From the NCBI RefSeq assembly GCF_001514215.1, contig NZ_KQ948861.1, positions 123,835 through 187,834 of the forward strand: a DNA stretch of 64,000 nt, read 5' to 3'. The position numbers and the translations under genes were made by a program. This document shows, in pieces, positions 10,837-21,528 of this stretch (positions are counted from its first letter, which is position 1; the number at the start of each line of letters is the position of its first letter). The notes beneath the pieces were generated by a model, which worked only from the letters and a program-made list of their open reading frames with translations, made no database searches and was not told the origin of the DNA. The stretch comes from Streptomyces bungoensis. Its GTDB lineage: Bacteria > Actinomycetota > Actinomycetes > Streptomycetales > Streptomycetaceae.

Positions 10837-10840
<4 letters not shown>
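10091..10840 (-). CDS. sdhB: Succinate dehydrogenase / fumarate reductase iron-sulfur subunit
   Basis: 249 residues. The [2Fe-2S] ligands lie in CREGICGAC plus a downstream Cys. The C-terminal ferredoxin domain has CIGCGACVAACP and a second group ending CATACPKGIP for the [4Fe-4S] and [3Fe-4S] clusters. The protein carries electrons from the SdhA flavin to the cytochrome b subunit at the inner face of the membrane. The ATG overlaps the sdhA stop codon (ATGA). It is the last gene of sdhC-sdhA-sdhB. This is probably a second, b558-type complex next to the main Sdh found elsewhere in Streptomyces genomes. Confidence 0.95.
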
Positions 10841-12786
<1,946 letters not shown>

Positions 12787-12787
12787 G

Positions 12788-13495
12788 TCAGCTCACCACT
12801 CCGGTCATGACGCCCACGGGTACGGCGACGAAGCCGGCCGTGAGCAGCAGCGCGAGGACGTCGGCGACGGTCTTCAGGGCGCGGTCGCGGGCCCGGCTGC
12901 CGACGCCGAGTGTCTGGGCGGCGCTCCAGAAGCCGTGCCGGATGTGCAGGCCGAGCGCGAGCATCGCGACGATGTAGACGACGTTGCCGTACCAGGTGGA
13001 GAAGGTGTCCACCACGTTCTGGTACGGGTGGCCCGGCTGGAAGCCGCCGGAGTGCACCGTTCCGGTGGTCAGGTCCAGGATGTGCCAGACGATGAACAGG
13101 CCGAGGATGATCCCGCCCCAGCGCATGGTGCGGGTGGCGTAGCTCGCCCGGGGCCGGGAGTGCACGTACTTGCCGGGCCGCGCCCGGATGTCCCGGCGGC
13201 TGAGCTGGTAGGCGGAGGTGGCGTGGGCGACCACGGCGGCGACCAGGACGATCCGGATCAGCCAGAGCGTCCACTCGTAGTGCATGAAGGGCTCGCCGAC
13301 GGTGCGCAGCCAGTGGGCGTAGTGGTTGAACTCGCCCGCCCCGAAGTAGATCTTCAGGTTCCCGATCATGTGCGCGACCAGGTACAGGAGCATGATCAGC
13401 CCGCTGACCGCCATCACGGCCTTCTTGCCGACGGTGGAGTCCCACACGGTGCGTGCCATGGACGGCCGTCGGTCCGTCCGCGTTGCCAGTGCCAT
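12788..13495 (-). CDS. sdhC: Succinate dehydrogenase cytochrome b subunit
   Basis: 235 residues with five predicted membrane helices; the first begins at 'KAVMAVSGLIMLLYLVAHM'. Histidines within the helices (for example in VAHMIGN and IVWHILD) fit the di-heme b558 family, in which one protein replaces SdhC plus SdhD. ATG 13495 is chosen because TAGCGT (minus strand) stands eight bases upstream as a -10 box; an internal ATG at 13459 is an alternative. The gene ends just before sdhA and begins the operon. It is transcribed away from the LysR gene. Confidence 0.9.
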   Translation of the reverse strand: MALATRTDRRPSMARTVWDSTVGKKAVMAVSGLIMLLYLVAHMIGNLKIYFGAGEFNHYAHWLRTVGEPFMHYEWTLWLIRIVLVAAVVAHATSAYQLSRRDIRARPGKYVHSRPRASYATRTMRWGGIILGLFIVWHILDLTTGTVHSGGFQPGHPYQNVVDTFSTWYGNVVYIVAMLALGLHIRHGFWSAAQTLGVGSRARDRALKTVADVLALLLTAGFVAVPVGVMTGVVS

Positions 13496-13503
13496 GGAAA
13501 CAG

Positions 13504-13534
13504 ACGCTAGGGCCGAAGGTCCCCATCGGTCCAA
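13504..13534 (-). promoter_or_regulatory. Predicted sdhCAB promoter
   Basis: On the minus strand, TTGGAC (13534-13529) and TAGCGT (13509-13504) are 19 bases apart. The -10 box ends eight bases before the sdhC ATG. The leader is therefore very short and no Shine-Dalgarno sequence is present. Confidence 0.4.
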
Positions 13535-13555
13535 GACATGGTGCGGCTGGTTTCG

Positions 13556-13570
13556 ATAGGGAAGGACTAT
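13556..13570. promoter_or_regulatory. LysR box (T-N11-A dyad)
   Basis: The 15-base dyad ATAG-N7-CTAT fits the T-N11-A consensus of LysR-type regulators. Its right arm overlaps TATGCT (13568-13573), a -10 box placed six bases before the LysR GTG start. Binding there would repress the regulator's own gene and could also control the divergent sdhCAB promoter. Confidence 0.6.
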
Positions 13571-13579
13571 GCTGGCTGC

Positions 13580-14467
13580 GTGCAGTTCCAGCAGCTCCAG
13601 TACTTCGTGGCGGTCGCGGAGACCCGGCACTTCACCCGGGCCGCCGATCTCGTGCACGTCGCGCAGCCCTCGCTGTCGCAGCAGATCAAGGCGCTGGAGC
13701 GGGAGCTGGGCGCGGACCTGTTCCTGCGGGCCCGCGGCAACATCACGCTCACCGACGCCGGCGAGGCGCTGCTGCCGCTGGCCCGCCGGATCCTCGCCGA
13801 CGCCGACACCGCGCGGCACGAGGTGCAGGAGCTGGTGCAGCTGCGCCGGGGCCGGGTCAGGCTGGGCGCGACCCCGAGCCTGTGCACGGGCCTGCTGCCC
13901 GACGTGCTGCGCGCCTTCCACGACCGGTATCCGGGCATCCGGCTGCTGATCGAGGAGGGCGGTTCGCACGACCTGGTGCGGGAACTGGCCCGGGGCGCCC
14001 TCGACCTCGCCCTGGTCGTGCTTCCGCTGCCCACGCCCTCGCCCGCGCTGACCACGGTGGAGCTGCTGCGGGAGGACCTGGTGGTGGTGTCCTCACCGGA
14101 GGCGCCCGCGCCCGGTGGCCCGGGAGGGCGCCACGTGCGCATCGCGGACCTGGAGGGCGAGCGTCTCGTGATGTTCCGCCACGGTTACGACCTGCGCGAG
14201 CTGACGGTCGCCGCATGCCGCGCCGAGGGCTTCGAACCGGATCTCGCGGTCGAGGGTGGCGAGATGGACGCCGTGCTGGGCTTCGTGCGGGCGGGCCTCG
14301 GGGTGGCCGTCGTACCGCGCATGGTCGCCACCCGTTCGGGCCGCGGCCTGCGGGTCACCCCGCTGGCGCGCCCGGGCCTGCACCGTACGATCGCCCTGGC
14401 CCACCGCAGCGACGTGGCTCCGCCCCGCGCCGCCCGGGAACTGCAGCGGATGCTGCTGGAGCGGTGA
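13580..14467 (+). CDS. LysR-family transcriptional regulator, divergent from sdhCAB
   Basis: 295 residues, normal for the family. The N-terminal helix-turn-helix is clear (QLQYFVAVAETRHFTRAA, then AQPSLSQQIKALERELG). A periplasmic-binding-fold effector domain follows from about residue 90. GTG 13580 starts at the conserved VQFQQLQYF and is probably leaderless. The position next to sdhCAB, with one LysR box between them, suggests that it controls the succinate dehydrogenase operon. The effector is unknown; a dicarboxylate is a reasonable guess only. Confidence 0.88.
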   Translation: MQFQQLQYFVAVAETRHFTRAADLVHVAQPSLSQQIKALERELGADLFLRARGNITLTDAGEALLPLARRILADADTARHEVQELVQLRRGRVRLGATPSLCTGLLPDVLRAFHDRYPGIRLLIEEGGSHDLVRELARGALDLALVVLPLPTPSPALTTVELLREDLVVVSSPEAPAPGGPGGRHVRIADLEGERLVMFRHGYDLRELTVAACRAEGFEPDLAVEGGEMDAVLGFVRAGLGVAVVPRMVATRSGRGLRVTPLARPGLHRTIALAHRSDVAPPRAARELQRMLLER

Positions 14468-14486
14468 GCCGGGCGGCGCCGGGGGC

Positions 14487-15380
14487 TCAGGCCAGGACGG
14501 CGGGCCTGAGTTCCTCCTCGCACCAGGTGCGGAAGCCGGTGGGCGCGGTACCGGGGGTGGCGGGCGCCTCGGCGCCGTAGAAGCCCTGCTCCTCCAGGGC
14601 CTGCGCCATGTCGGCCAGACCCTGCGCCCACGCCTCGGAGGCGCCGCGCTCCAGGAGCGCCGCCCGGTACTGCGCCACGCCGGTCAGGCGTACCCGCACG
14701 GGCCGCCCCAGCACCTCGGAGACGACCCGGGCCATGCCCTCGGTGGTGAGCGCGTCGGGGCCGACCAGGGGCACGTCCTCCTGCCCGGTCCAGGAGCCGT
14801 CCAGCAGGAGCCGGGCCGCGGTGGCGGCGATGTCGCGGGTGGCGCAGGTGCGCAGGACGCGGTCCTCGGTCATGGTCAGCCGGAACTCGCCCTGGTCCCG
14901 GATGGCCTGGGCCTGGCCGAGCAGGTTCTCCATCAGGAAGGGCGGGCACAGCGCGCGGTGGTGCGCCCCGGTCGCGCGGATCCGTTCGTCCATGGTGAGC
15001 GACGCCGAGATCGGCCCGGCGTTCTTCGCCACCGCCCGGCCCAGCGTGGACACGGTGACCACCCTGCGCACGCCCTGGTCCCGGATCACCTCACACAACG
15101 GCTCGGTGAAGGCGCGGAAGTGGTCTTCGACGCTCGGGGCGCCGGGGGTCGGGGGCACCAGCCAGAACACCTGGTCGGCGCCCGCGCAGGCCGCGGCGAG
15201 GACGCGGGGGTCGGCGTGCGAGCCCTGGAAGACCTCCGCGTGCTCCCGGGCCCGCGGGGCCAGGCGGGCGGGATCGCGGACGATCACCCGCAGCGGGCCG
15301 GTGACGTCGGCCGGGGTGTCGAGGAGGCGGTCGAGCAGGCGCCGGCCGATCTGCCCGGTGGGCGTGGTCAGGACGATCAC
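14487..15380 (-). CDS. NmrA/atypical SDR-family NAD(P)-binding protein
   Basis: 297 residues. The nucleotide site is TTPTGQIGRRLLDRL at the very N-terminus, matching the GxxGxxG pattern of NmrA-like and quinone-oxidoreductase QorB-like proteins. The catalytic Tyr-Lys pair of classical SDRs is not evident, so it may be a redox sensor or a weak reductase. It is transcribed divergently from a LysR gene 143 bases away, the usual arrangement for a regulator and its target. Confidence 0.82.
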   Translation of the reverse strand: MIVLTTPTGQIGRRLLDRLLDTPADVTGPLRVIVRDPARLAPRAREHAEVFQGSHADPRVLAAACAGADQVFWLVPPTPGAPSVEDHFRAFTEPLCEVIRDQGVRRVVTVSTLGRAVAKNAGPISASLTMDERIRATGAHHRALCPPFLMENLLGQAQAIRDQGEFRLTMTEDRVLRTCATRDIAATAARLLLDGSWTGQEDVPLVGPDALTTEGMARVVSEVLGRPVRVRLTGVAQYRAALLERGASEAWAQGLADMAQALEEQGFYGAEAPATPGTAPTGFRTWCEEELRPAVLA

Positions 15381-15523
15381 AGGAAGACTCCAGTGTGCGT
15401 TAAGAGGCGGGAGCGGTCGTTCCGCTGGTCGATCGTCCGTCCGGAGCCCCCGCGACTGAAGGACCGATCCGCTCCCGGTTGTTACCCTCGAGGCAATACC
15501 GATCGCAGAACCCCGGGGAAGTC

Positions 15524-16370
15524 GTGGAGTCCCGTCCGCTGCGCTATTTCGTGGCCGTCGCCGAAGAGCTGAACTTCGCCCGCGCGGCGGGGCGGCTGGG
15601 CATCTCGCCGCCGCCCCTGTCCCGTGCGATCCGCCGGCTGGAGTCCGACCTGGGCGTCGTCCTGTTCGAGCGGACCACCCACAGCGTGACCCTCACCCCG
15701 GCCGGCGAGGTGCTGCTCGCGGAGGCCCGGATCGCCCTGGACGCCCTCCAGGCGGCCGGGCGCCGGGCCCAGCGCGCCGCGCGGCCCGAGCGGACGCTGG
15801 TGCTCGCCGTCAAGGCCGACGGCGACGCCGGACTGCTGGAGCCCGTCCTGCGGCGATACGCGGCCGAGCCGGCAGCCGTCCCGGTCACGGTCCGGTTGTG
15901 CGGCTGGCGCGAGCAGCCCCGGCTGCTGCGCCAGGGCGAGGCCGACGCGGCCCTCGTCCACGAACCGTTCGACCGCACCGGACTGGACCACGAGCCCCTG
16001 GTCAGCGAGGACCGGGTCGCGGCCCTGTCCGCCGCCCACCCGCTCGCCGGCCGCGGCCACCTGCTCCTGGCCGACCTCGGGCTGCGCCCCGACGACCTGG
16101 AGCGCCACCTGGCCGGGATCGGCCGCCGGGGGCAAGGACCTCGCCCAGTTGCTCACGCTCGTCGGCCTGGGCGACGCCGTCCCCCTGCTGCCCGCCTCCG
16201 TGGCCGACCGGTATCCGCGTCCCGGCGTCGTCTACCGGCCGGTCCGCGACGCCCCGCCCGTCACCCTCGCCATCGCCTGGCCGCAGCAGTCGCGGTCGAC
16301 GGCCACGGCCGCCCTGGTCCGCACCGCCACGGCCGTGGCCGAGGAGGCCGGGGCCGCGCGGGCGGGCTAG
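15524..16370 (+). pseudogene. LysR-family regulator with a +1 frameshift in a G run
   Basis: The frame from GTG 15524 gives a normal LysR N-terminus (PLRYFVAVAEELNFARAA, PPLSRAIRRLESDLG) and effector domain up to about residue 203. From there the correct C-terminus continues in the next frame (KDLAQLLTLVGLGDAVPLLP... to the TAG at 16368). Removing one G from the five-G run at 16128-16132 restores a continuous protein of about 281 residues. Either the gene is broken or the assembly has one extra base. As written, translation would run to 16414 with an unrelated tail. It is divergent from the NmrA-type gene and is its likely regulator. Confidence 0.72.
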
Positions 16371-16431
16371 GGTCTTTCGTTCGGATCAGGCCGGACCCCG
16401 CGAGCCCGGCATGATCCGAACGAGAGGCCCT
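16369..16431. repeat. Long-armed inverted repeat element, copy 2 (convergent terminator)
   Basis: A 26-base arm at 16369-16394 pairs with 16406-16431. Both arms match copy 1 (1674-1790) closely, but about 55 internal bases are absent. It starts within the stop codon of the LysR gene and lies before the end of the convergent rmdA gene, so it probably stops both transcripts. Confidence 0.78.
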
Positions 16432-16446
16432 GGGCAGCCGGGCCCC

Positions 16447-18591
16447 TCACCCCGAGGCGTCCGCCAGGGCCAGGTCGTGCAGCCTCTCCGGCGGGCCCGG
16501 GCGGGCGTAGTACCAGCCCTGGGCCGTGTCGCAGCCCAGTATGCGGAGCTGCTCGGCCTGGGCGCCCGTCTCCACGCCCTCCACGGTGACCGCCAGGTCG
16601 AGGCTGTGGGCCAGGGACACGATCCCCTCGACGATCTTGAGGTCGACGGGGTCGGCGGGGAACTGCTGCATGCCCTGGGTGAAGGAGCGGTCCAGTTTGA
16701 GGACGCTCACCGGCAGGCGGCGCAGGTTCGCCAGGTTCGAGTAGCCGGTGCCGAAGTCGTCCAGGGCGATGTCGACGCCCATCTCGGCCAGCCGGCGCAG
16801 CGGTTTGAGACGGTCGTCGTCGGCGCCGATCAGCGCGGACTCGGTGACCTCCAGGCACAGGGCGTCCGGCGTGACCCCGGCGCGTTCGAGGATGTCGATC
16901 GTGTCCTGGACCAGCCCGGGGTGGGTCAGCTGGCAGGGCGAGAGGTTGACGTTGATGCGGAGCGGGCCCGCCGCCGTACCGTCGCCGAACCGTTCCCGCC
17001 AGGCGCGGGCCTGGCGGATGGACTCCTCCAGCACCCAGCGGCCGAGCGGCACGATCAGGCCCGTGTGCTCGGCGAGCGGGATGAAGCGGTCGGGCCCGAG
17101 GACGCCGTGCTGCGGGTGCAGCCAGCGGACCAGGGCCTCGGCGCCGCGGACGCTGCCGTCGCCGAGGTGGACCAGCGGCTGGTACTCGATGAAGAACTCG
17201 CCGCGCTCCAGGGCCGTCGGCAGGGCGGTGGTCAGGCCGTGGCGGGTGATGGCCCGGGCGTCGGCCTCGGGGTCGGCCAGCTCCGAGCGGTTGCCGCCCG
17301 CCGACTTGGCCCGGTACATGGTGATGTCCGCGCTGCGCAGCACCTCCGCCGCGGTGCGCTCGCCCGCCGGGCCCTCGACGATGCCGAGGCTGCCGCGGAC
17401 CATCAGGTCGCGGCCGTCGATGCTGATCGGGGTGACCAGCGCGTTCATGATGCGCTCGGCCAGTTCGTCGACCTCGCGCTCGGTGTCCGTACCGGTGGTC
17501 AGGGCCACGAACTCGTCGCCGCCGAGCCGCGCGACCATCTCGCCGGGCGCGGTCGCGCAGGACTGCAGCCGGTCGGCGACCTCCACCAGCAGCCGGTCGC
17601 CGGCGGCGTGGCCGAGGCTGTCGTTGATGGTCTTGAAGCCGTCCAGGTCGAGGTAGCAGAGCCCGAAGCGCTGGCCGTCGCCGGCGGCCAGGGCCTTCTC
17701 CAGGCGCTCGAAGAACAGCGTGCGGTTGGGCAGGCCCGTGAGGGCGTCGTGCGTGGCCTCGTAGCGCAGCCGGAGGTTGAGCAGGCGGCGCTCGGTGGTG
17801 TCCTCCATGAGGGCGAGCTGGTACTGCGGTGCGCCGTCGGCGTCGCGCAGCAGGGAGACCGTCAGGTTGGTCCACAGCGCCGTGCCGTCGGGGCGGTTGA
17901 ACGCCTTCTCGACGTGGTAGTGCTCGCGGTCGCCGCGGACGAGCTCCTCGTAGAGCTTCCAGGTCTGCGGCGCGTCCTCGGGGTGCACCCAGTCCAGCAC
18001 CCGGCGGCCGCGCAGCGACTGCTCGGAGAGGCCGAACATGCGCAGCAGCGCCTTGTTGACCTGCAGGACGTTGCCGTCGAGGTCGGCGATGCCGATCCCT
18101 ATGGCAGCGCCCTCGAAGACGGCGCGGAAGCGTGCCTCGCTGATGTGCAGCGCCTGGGCCACCACGCCCTGCGCCTGCAACGCGGCCTGCGCGATGGCCT
18201 CCTGCTCGGCCAGGGTGCGGGTCCGCAGGGACTGCGCGTAGCCGGCGGCCATCGCGTGCTGCAACCGCGAGGAGCGCATGCGCAGTTCGTCCTGGGGGCC
18301 GTCCCCGCCGCAGTACAGGACGAGGTAGGCGTCGACGCAGTCCAGGGTGCGGGCGAGTGCCTCGGGGTCGGTGCAGTGCGCGCCGACCAGCGCGGCGCCG
18401 ACCGCCCGGGCGTCCTCGGCGGCGAAGCCGCGGGCCCGCAGCAGCTCGCTCAACCGGCGGGCGAGCGGCAGGAGTTCCGCCTCGAACTCGGCGCGGGTCA
18501 GCGACGTGGAGGCGACGGGGAAGACCGCCCGGCTCCATATCGTCGCGAACCGGCGGAGTCTGTCCTCCGGTCCGTCCGGCTCCGCGGTCAC
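16447..18591 (-). CDS. rmdA: PAS-GGDEF-EAL cyclic di-GMP signalling protein, RmdA-like
   Basis: 714 residues without membrane helices. An N-terminal region (1-160) of unknown fold is followed by PAS (about 165-280), GGDEF (motif GGDEF at 357-361, intact) and EAL (motif EALVRW at 485, intact). Both cyclase and phosphodiesterase signatures are complete. Streptomyces RmdA (S. coelicolor SCO0928, cytosolic PAS-GGDEF-EAL) has this architecture and influences aerial growth through c-di-GMP; gene order agrees with that locus. The GTG start overlaps the stop of the upstream methyltransferase gene (GTGA), so the two are co-translated. The symbol rests on architecture plus remembered synteny. Confidence 0.85.
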   Translation of the reverse strand: MTAEPDGPEDRLRRFATIWSRAVFPVASTSLTRAEFEAELLPLARRLSELLRARGFAAEDARAVGAALVGAHCTDPEALARTLDCVDAYLVLYCGGDGPQDELRMRSSRLQHAMAAGYAQSLRTRTLAEQEAIAQAALQAQGVVAQALHISEARFRAVFEGAAIGIGIADLDGNVLQVNKALLRMFGLSEQSLRGRRVLDWVHPEDAPQTWKLYEELVRGDREHYHVEKAFNRPDGTALWTNLTVSLLRDADGAPQYQLALMEDTTERRLLNLRLRYEATHDALTGLPNRTLFFERLEKALAAGDGQRFGLCYLDLDGFKTINDSLGHAAGDRLLVEVADRLQSCATAPGEMVARLGGDEFVALTTGTDTEREVDELAERIMNALVTPISIDGRDLMVRGSLGIVEGPAGERTAAEVLRSADITMYRAKSAGGNRSELADPEADARAITRHGLTTALPTALERGEFFIEYQPLVHLGDGSVRGAEALVRWLHPQHGVLGPDRFIPLAEHTGLIVPLGRWVLEESIRQARAWRERFGDGTAAGPLRINVNLSPCQLTHPGLVQDTIDILERAGVTPDALCLEVTESALIGADDDRLKPLRRLAEMGVDIALDDFGTGYSNLANLRRLPVSVLKLDRSFTQGMQQFPADPVDLKIVEGIVSLAHSLDLAVTVEGVETGAQAEQLRILGCDTAQGWYYARPGPPERLHDLALADASG

Positions 18592-19400
18592 GCCGTACGC
18601 CCCACGCCGGCGAATCCGGAGAAGGCGTACGGATCCTCCTCCTCCGGCGCCGACTCCGCCCGCCAGAGCGGCATCGGCACCAGTCCGGGTTCCACCATGT
18701 CGTACCCCTCGAAGAACCGCGCGATGTCGTCGCGCGAACGCATGATCAGCGGATTGCGGATGTCCTTGTACACGTCGACCGTGCCCTCGGCCCGCTCCGC
18801 CGGGACCGGGATCCCCTCGTACGAGGCGTGGGTCAGGATCAGCAGGCTGCCGGGCGCGAGTGCCGCGCGCAGTTCGGCCACCGCAGCGTAAGGGTCGTCC
18901 GCGTCTTCCACGAAGTGCAGTATGGCAACGAGGAGCAGGGCGACTGGCCGATTCAGGTCGATGAGCCGCCGCAGCGGGGCGCTCGCGAGGATCTCCTGGG
19001 GCTTGCGCAGGTCGGCCGCGATCACGTCGGCGCTCTCGTTGCCCGCCAGCACCGCCTGGCTGTGCGCCACCGCCACCGGGTCGTGGTCGACGTAGACGAC
19101 GCGGGCTCCCGGTGCGGCCGCCTGGGCCACCTCGTGGACGTTGCCGTACGTCGGGATGCCCGAGCCGATGTCGAGGAACTGGGTGATGCCCTCGGCGGCG
19201 GCGAAGCGCACGGCCCGGCGCATGAACGCCCGGTTGGCCTGCATGATCTTCGGCAGGCCCGGCATGAACTCCATGGCCTTGCGGGCCGCTTCCCGGTCGA
19301 CCTCGAAGTTGTGCGAACCGCCCAGGTAGAAGTCGTAGATACGCGAAACGCTCGGCACCGAGATGTCGATGCTCCGGGGTGCCCAGGCGGGACGCTCCAT
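18588..19400 (-). CDS. SAM-dependent methyltransferase, DUF574/Methyltransf_19 family
   Basis: 270 residues of a family that is very expanded in Streptomyces. Landmarks are 'SVSRIYDFYLGGSHNFEVDRE' at the N-terminus (split here across the start of the fold), the SAM motif FLDIGSGIPT, and 'VVYVDHDPVA' with the acidic residue that binds the ribose. ATG 19400 has GGAGAG five bases upstream; the frame extends further 5' but without a good start. Substrates of this family are unknown. The overlap with rmdA by GTGA ties its expression to the c-di-GMP enzyme. Confidence 0.88.
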   Translation of the reverse strand: MERPAWAPRSIDISVPSVSRIYDFYLGGSHNFEVDREAARKAMEFMPGLPKIMQANRAFMRRAVRFAAAEGITQFLDIGSGIPTYGNVHEVAQAAAPGARVVYVDHDPVAVAHSQAVLAGNESADVIAADLRKPQEILASAPLRRLIDLNRPVALLLVAILHFVEDADDPYAAVAELRAALAPGSLLILTHASYEGIPVPAERAEGTVDVYKDIRNPLIMRSRDDIARFFEGYDMVEPGLVPMPLWRAESAPEEEDPYAFSGFAGVGRTA

Positions 19401-19570
19401 GTATCTCTCCAAGGGGTGGACGACGACAGCAGGCGATCCGGTGTTCGAGCTGAGGCTACTGATCGCCCGCCAATGGAGCGACCTGAAACGGAAATTGACC
19501 ATCCGTTCCCGGTCACTGCCTGCGGCAAGTGCCCGTCCTGTCCCGTTCGGTGACCGCCCCGCGCACAGCG

Positions 19571-19604
19571 GTCCGCCCCCTCCGTGCGGTCGGAGGGGGC
19601 GGAC
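19571..19604 (-). terminator. Perfect hairpin downstream of the repeat lipoprotein gene
   Basis: Fourteen bases at 19571-19584 pair without mismatch with 19591-19604 around a six-base loop, 50 bases past the lipoprotein stop codon. Confidence 0.7.
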
Positions 19605-19653
19605 CTTCGGTCAGGCGCCGGGGGCGGGGCGATCGACCCTGGGGAGGTGATCC

Positions 19654-20619
19654 TTACTTGCCCGGCACGCCGACCGGCTTGCCGTCGGGGCGCACGGCGT
19701 ACCAGGTGCCGCCCACGCCCTGACCGTTGGTGTCACCGGCGGCCTTGTCGCCGGAGAAGGTGTAGATCGGCCAGCAGTCGACGGTCATCTGCTTGGTGCC
19801 GTCGGGCCGGGTGAAGCCCATCAGGCCCTTCTTCTGCACGCCCTTGGTGTCGGCGGCCGGCACGGGGGCGACCGCGGGCCACTTCTCCAGGCAGGCACCG
19901 GTGCAGTTGGAGACGGACTTCGGCCATGCCTTGTCCTTCAGGAAGCGGTAGACCGTCATGCCGTTGCGGTCCACGACGATGTCGCCGAGCTTGGCGTCCT
20001 TGCGGACGGACAGGCCGGGCAGGGAGGTCAGGGAGGCCTTCTTGCCGTCGGGGGCGAGCGCGAACCACTTGCCGCCCACGCCCTGGCCGTTGACGTCACC
20101 GGAGTTGACGTCCTTGGCGTAGCGGTACGCGGGCCAGCCGGCGATGGTCAGCTGCTTGCTGCCGTCGGCCCGGGTGACCTCGCCGAGCAGCGCCTTGTCG
20201 ATGCCGGCGCCGGCGGCGGCGTCGTCGGCCGGGACCGGGGGCCAGGTGGTGGCGCAGTCACCGGCACAGTTCGACTTGGGCGGGTTGGCGGTGTCCTTGT
20301 CGAACCGGTACAGGGTCAGGCCGGAGCCGTCCGTCACCACCTTGCCCAGGTCCGGGTTGCTGGCCACGGTCAGCTTGCCCGCCGGGGCGGCGGGGCTCGG
20401 GGAGCTGGAGTTCTGGTTGCCGTCGGCACCGTAGCCGTTGCCCGCACCGGTGCCGGTGCTGGTCCCGGTGCCCGTGCCCGGGACCGCCGCGGCCGTGGCG
20501 CCGACGTTCTGGGCCGCCGAGGCCGGAGGGGTGGTGTTGTCCTGACCGCACGCCGTCGTCAGCGCCAGCACCGAAGCGGCTGTGGCCACCAGTGAGGCGG
20601 TCCGCCAGGAGGTCTTCAT
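19654..20619 (-). CDS. Lipoprotein with two COG4315/Lipoprotein_15 repeats
   Basis: 321 residues. A type II signal peptide ends in LTTAC (Cys about residue 24), followed by a Thr/Gly/Ser-rich linker to about 80. The rest carries paired secreted repeats: GSGLTLYRFDKD with a Cys pair in SNCAGDCATTWPP, and NGMTVYRFLKD with SNCTGACLEKWPA, each followed by a W-P-x-Y segment. ATG 20619 has GGGAG upstream. The family is exported and its biochemical role is unknown. The remembered S. coelicolor counterpart in this position is SCO0930. It is the first member of a run of envelope proteins up to the sortase at 24121. Confidence 0.85.
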   Translation of the reverse strand: MKTSWRTASLVATAASVLALTTACGQDNTTPPASAAQNVGATAAAVPGTGTGTSTGTGAGNGYGADGNQNSSSPSPAAPAGKLTVASNPDLGKVVTDGSGLTLYRFDKDTANPPKSNCAGDCATTWPPVPADDAAAGAGIDKALLGEVTRADGSKQLTIAGWPAYRYAKDVNSGDVNGQGVGGKWFALAPDGKKASLTSLPGLSVRKDAKLGDIVVDRNGMTVYRFLKDKAWPKSVSNCTGACLEKWPAVAPVPAADTKGVQKKGLMGFTRPDGTKQMTVDCWPIYTFSGDKAAGDTNGQGVGGTWYAVRPDGKPVGVPGK

Positions 20620-20894
20620 CGTCAACTCCCCAAATTCGCCTGAATATTGCAGCGCCTGCAGCGCCTCGCTGCGCCGCCGCACGGCCATGGGTACGCAAGC
20701 CGGGGGTGGGGGTGTTCAATCCGGGGGCGAATTTCTTTCCGGACCCTGTGACGCGTCGCCCGCGGGGGGGAAACCTGCGGCGGCACCTTTCGGCCATTTC
20801 GGGTCACTTCCGCCCGCCAAACCCCGGATGGCGCCATGTCCCCCCTTCGGGCCAATCCCGGGACACTCCGGCGTAGGACCGTTCCGCGGACCAC

Positions 20895-21497
20895 ATGATC
20901 TCCGTCGTGCATGGACCCGAAGTGACTCGACGCGCGCCCGCCGCACGGGTGCTGGCCGTGCTGGCGCTGACCTGGACCCTGGCGGGCTGCCCGGTCGGGA
21001 CCGCGTCGGCCGACGCCTGCGCCTACGCCTCGACGGGCCCGGACGGCGTGGTGGCGGTGGCCGTGGCGGGGGACTCCGCGGCCTGGCCGCCCTTCCCGCC
21101 CTGCTCGGAGCCCACCCCGCCGCCCACTCCCCCGCCTGCACCGACGCCGCCACCACCACCGCCTCCGCCTCCGCCTCCGCCTCCACCGAAGCCGAAGCCG
21201 AAGCCCACGCCTCGTCCGGCGCCGGTCCCGAAGGCCCCGCCGCGACCGGCACCGGCGGCCCGGCCCGCCCCGGTTCCGCCGCCCGCTCCTCCACCGCCCC
21301 GGCCGGTCCCGAAGCCCGAGCCGAAGCCGAGGCCGACCGAGCCCGCCCCGCGGCCCTCCGCGACCCCGGTGAGCTACCCCGCGTACCACCCGCGGGCGGT
21401 CCGCCACGCCCCGTCCGCCCCCACCACACCGGTCACCTACGTCCTGCTCATCACCGTTCCCGCGATCGTCGCCGTCGCGGCACTGCGCCCGCGCTGA
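20895..21497 (+). CDS. Proline-rich exported protein with lipobox and C-terminal membrane segment
   Basis: 200 residues. A signal region ends in the lipobox LAGC (about residue 32). The middle (about 75-160) is a Pro/Ala/Lys stretch including a run of about 14 prolines, an extended rod likely to span peptidoglycan. The last 20 residues form a hydrophobic segment ending in RPR. A second start, GTG 20922 (VTRRAP), gives a more typical signal peptide and cannot be excluded. Two membrane anchors on one small protein are unusual. It lies 31 bases upstream of the DUF4239 gene, probably in one transcript. Confidence 0.72.
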   Translation: MISVVHGPEVTRRAPAARVLAVLALTWTLAGCPVGTASADACAYASTGPDGVVAVAVAGDSAAWPPFPPCSEPTPPPTPPPAPTPPPPPPPPPPPPPPKPKPKPTPRPAPVPKAPPRPAPAARPAPVPPPAPPPPRPVPKPEPKPRPTEPAPRPSATPVSYPAYHPRAVRHAPSAPTTPVTYVLLITVPAIVAVAALRPR

Positions 21498-21528
21498 CGC
21501 ACCCGCCGCTCACCTCAGGAGGCACCTG

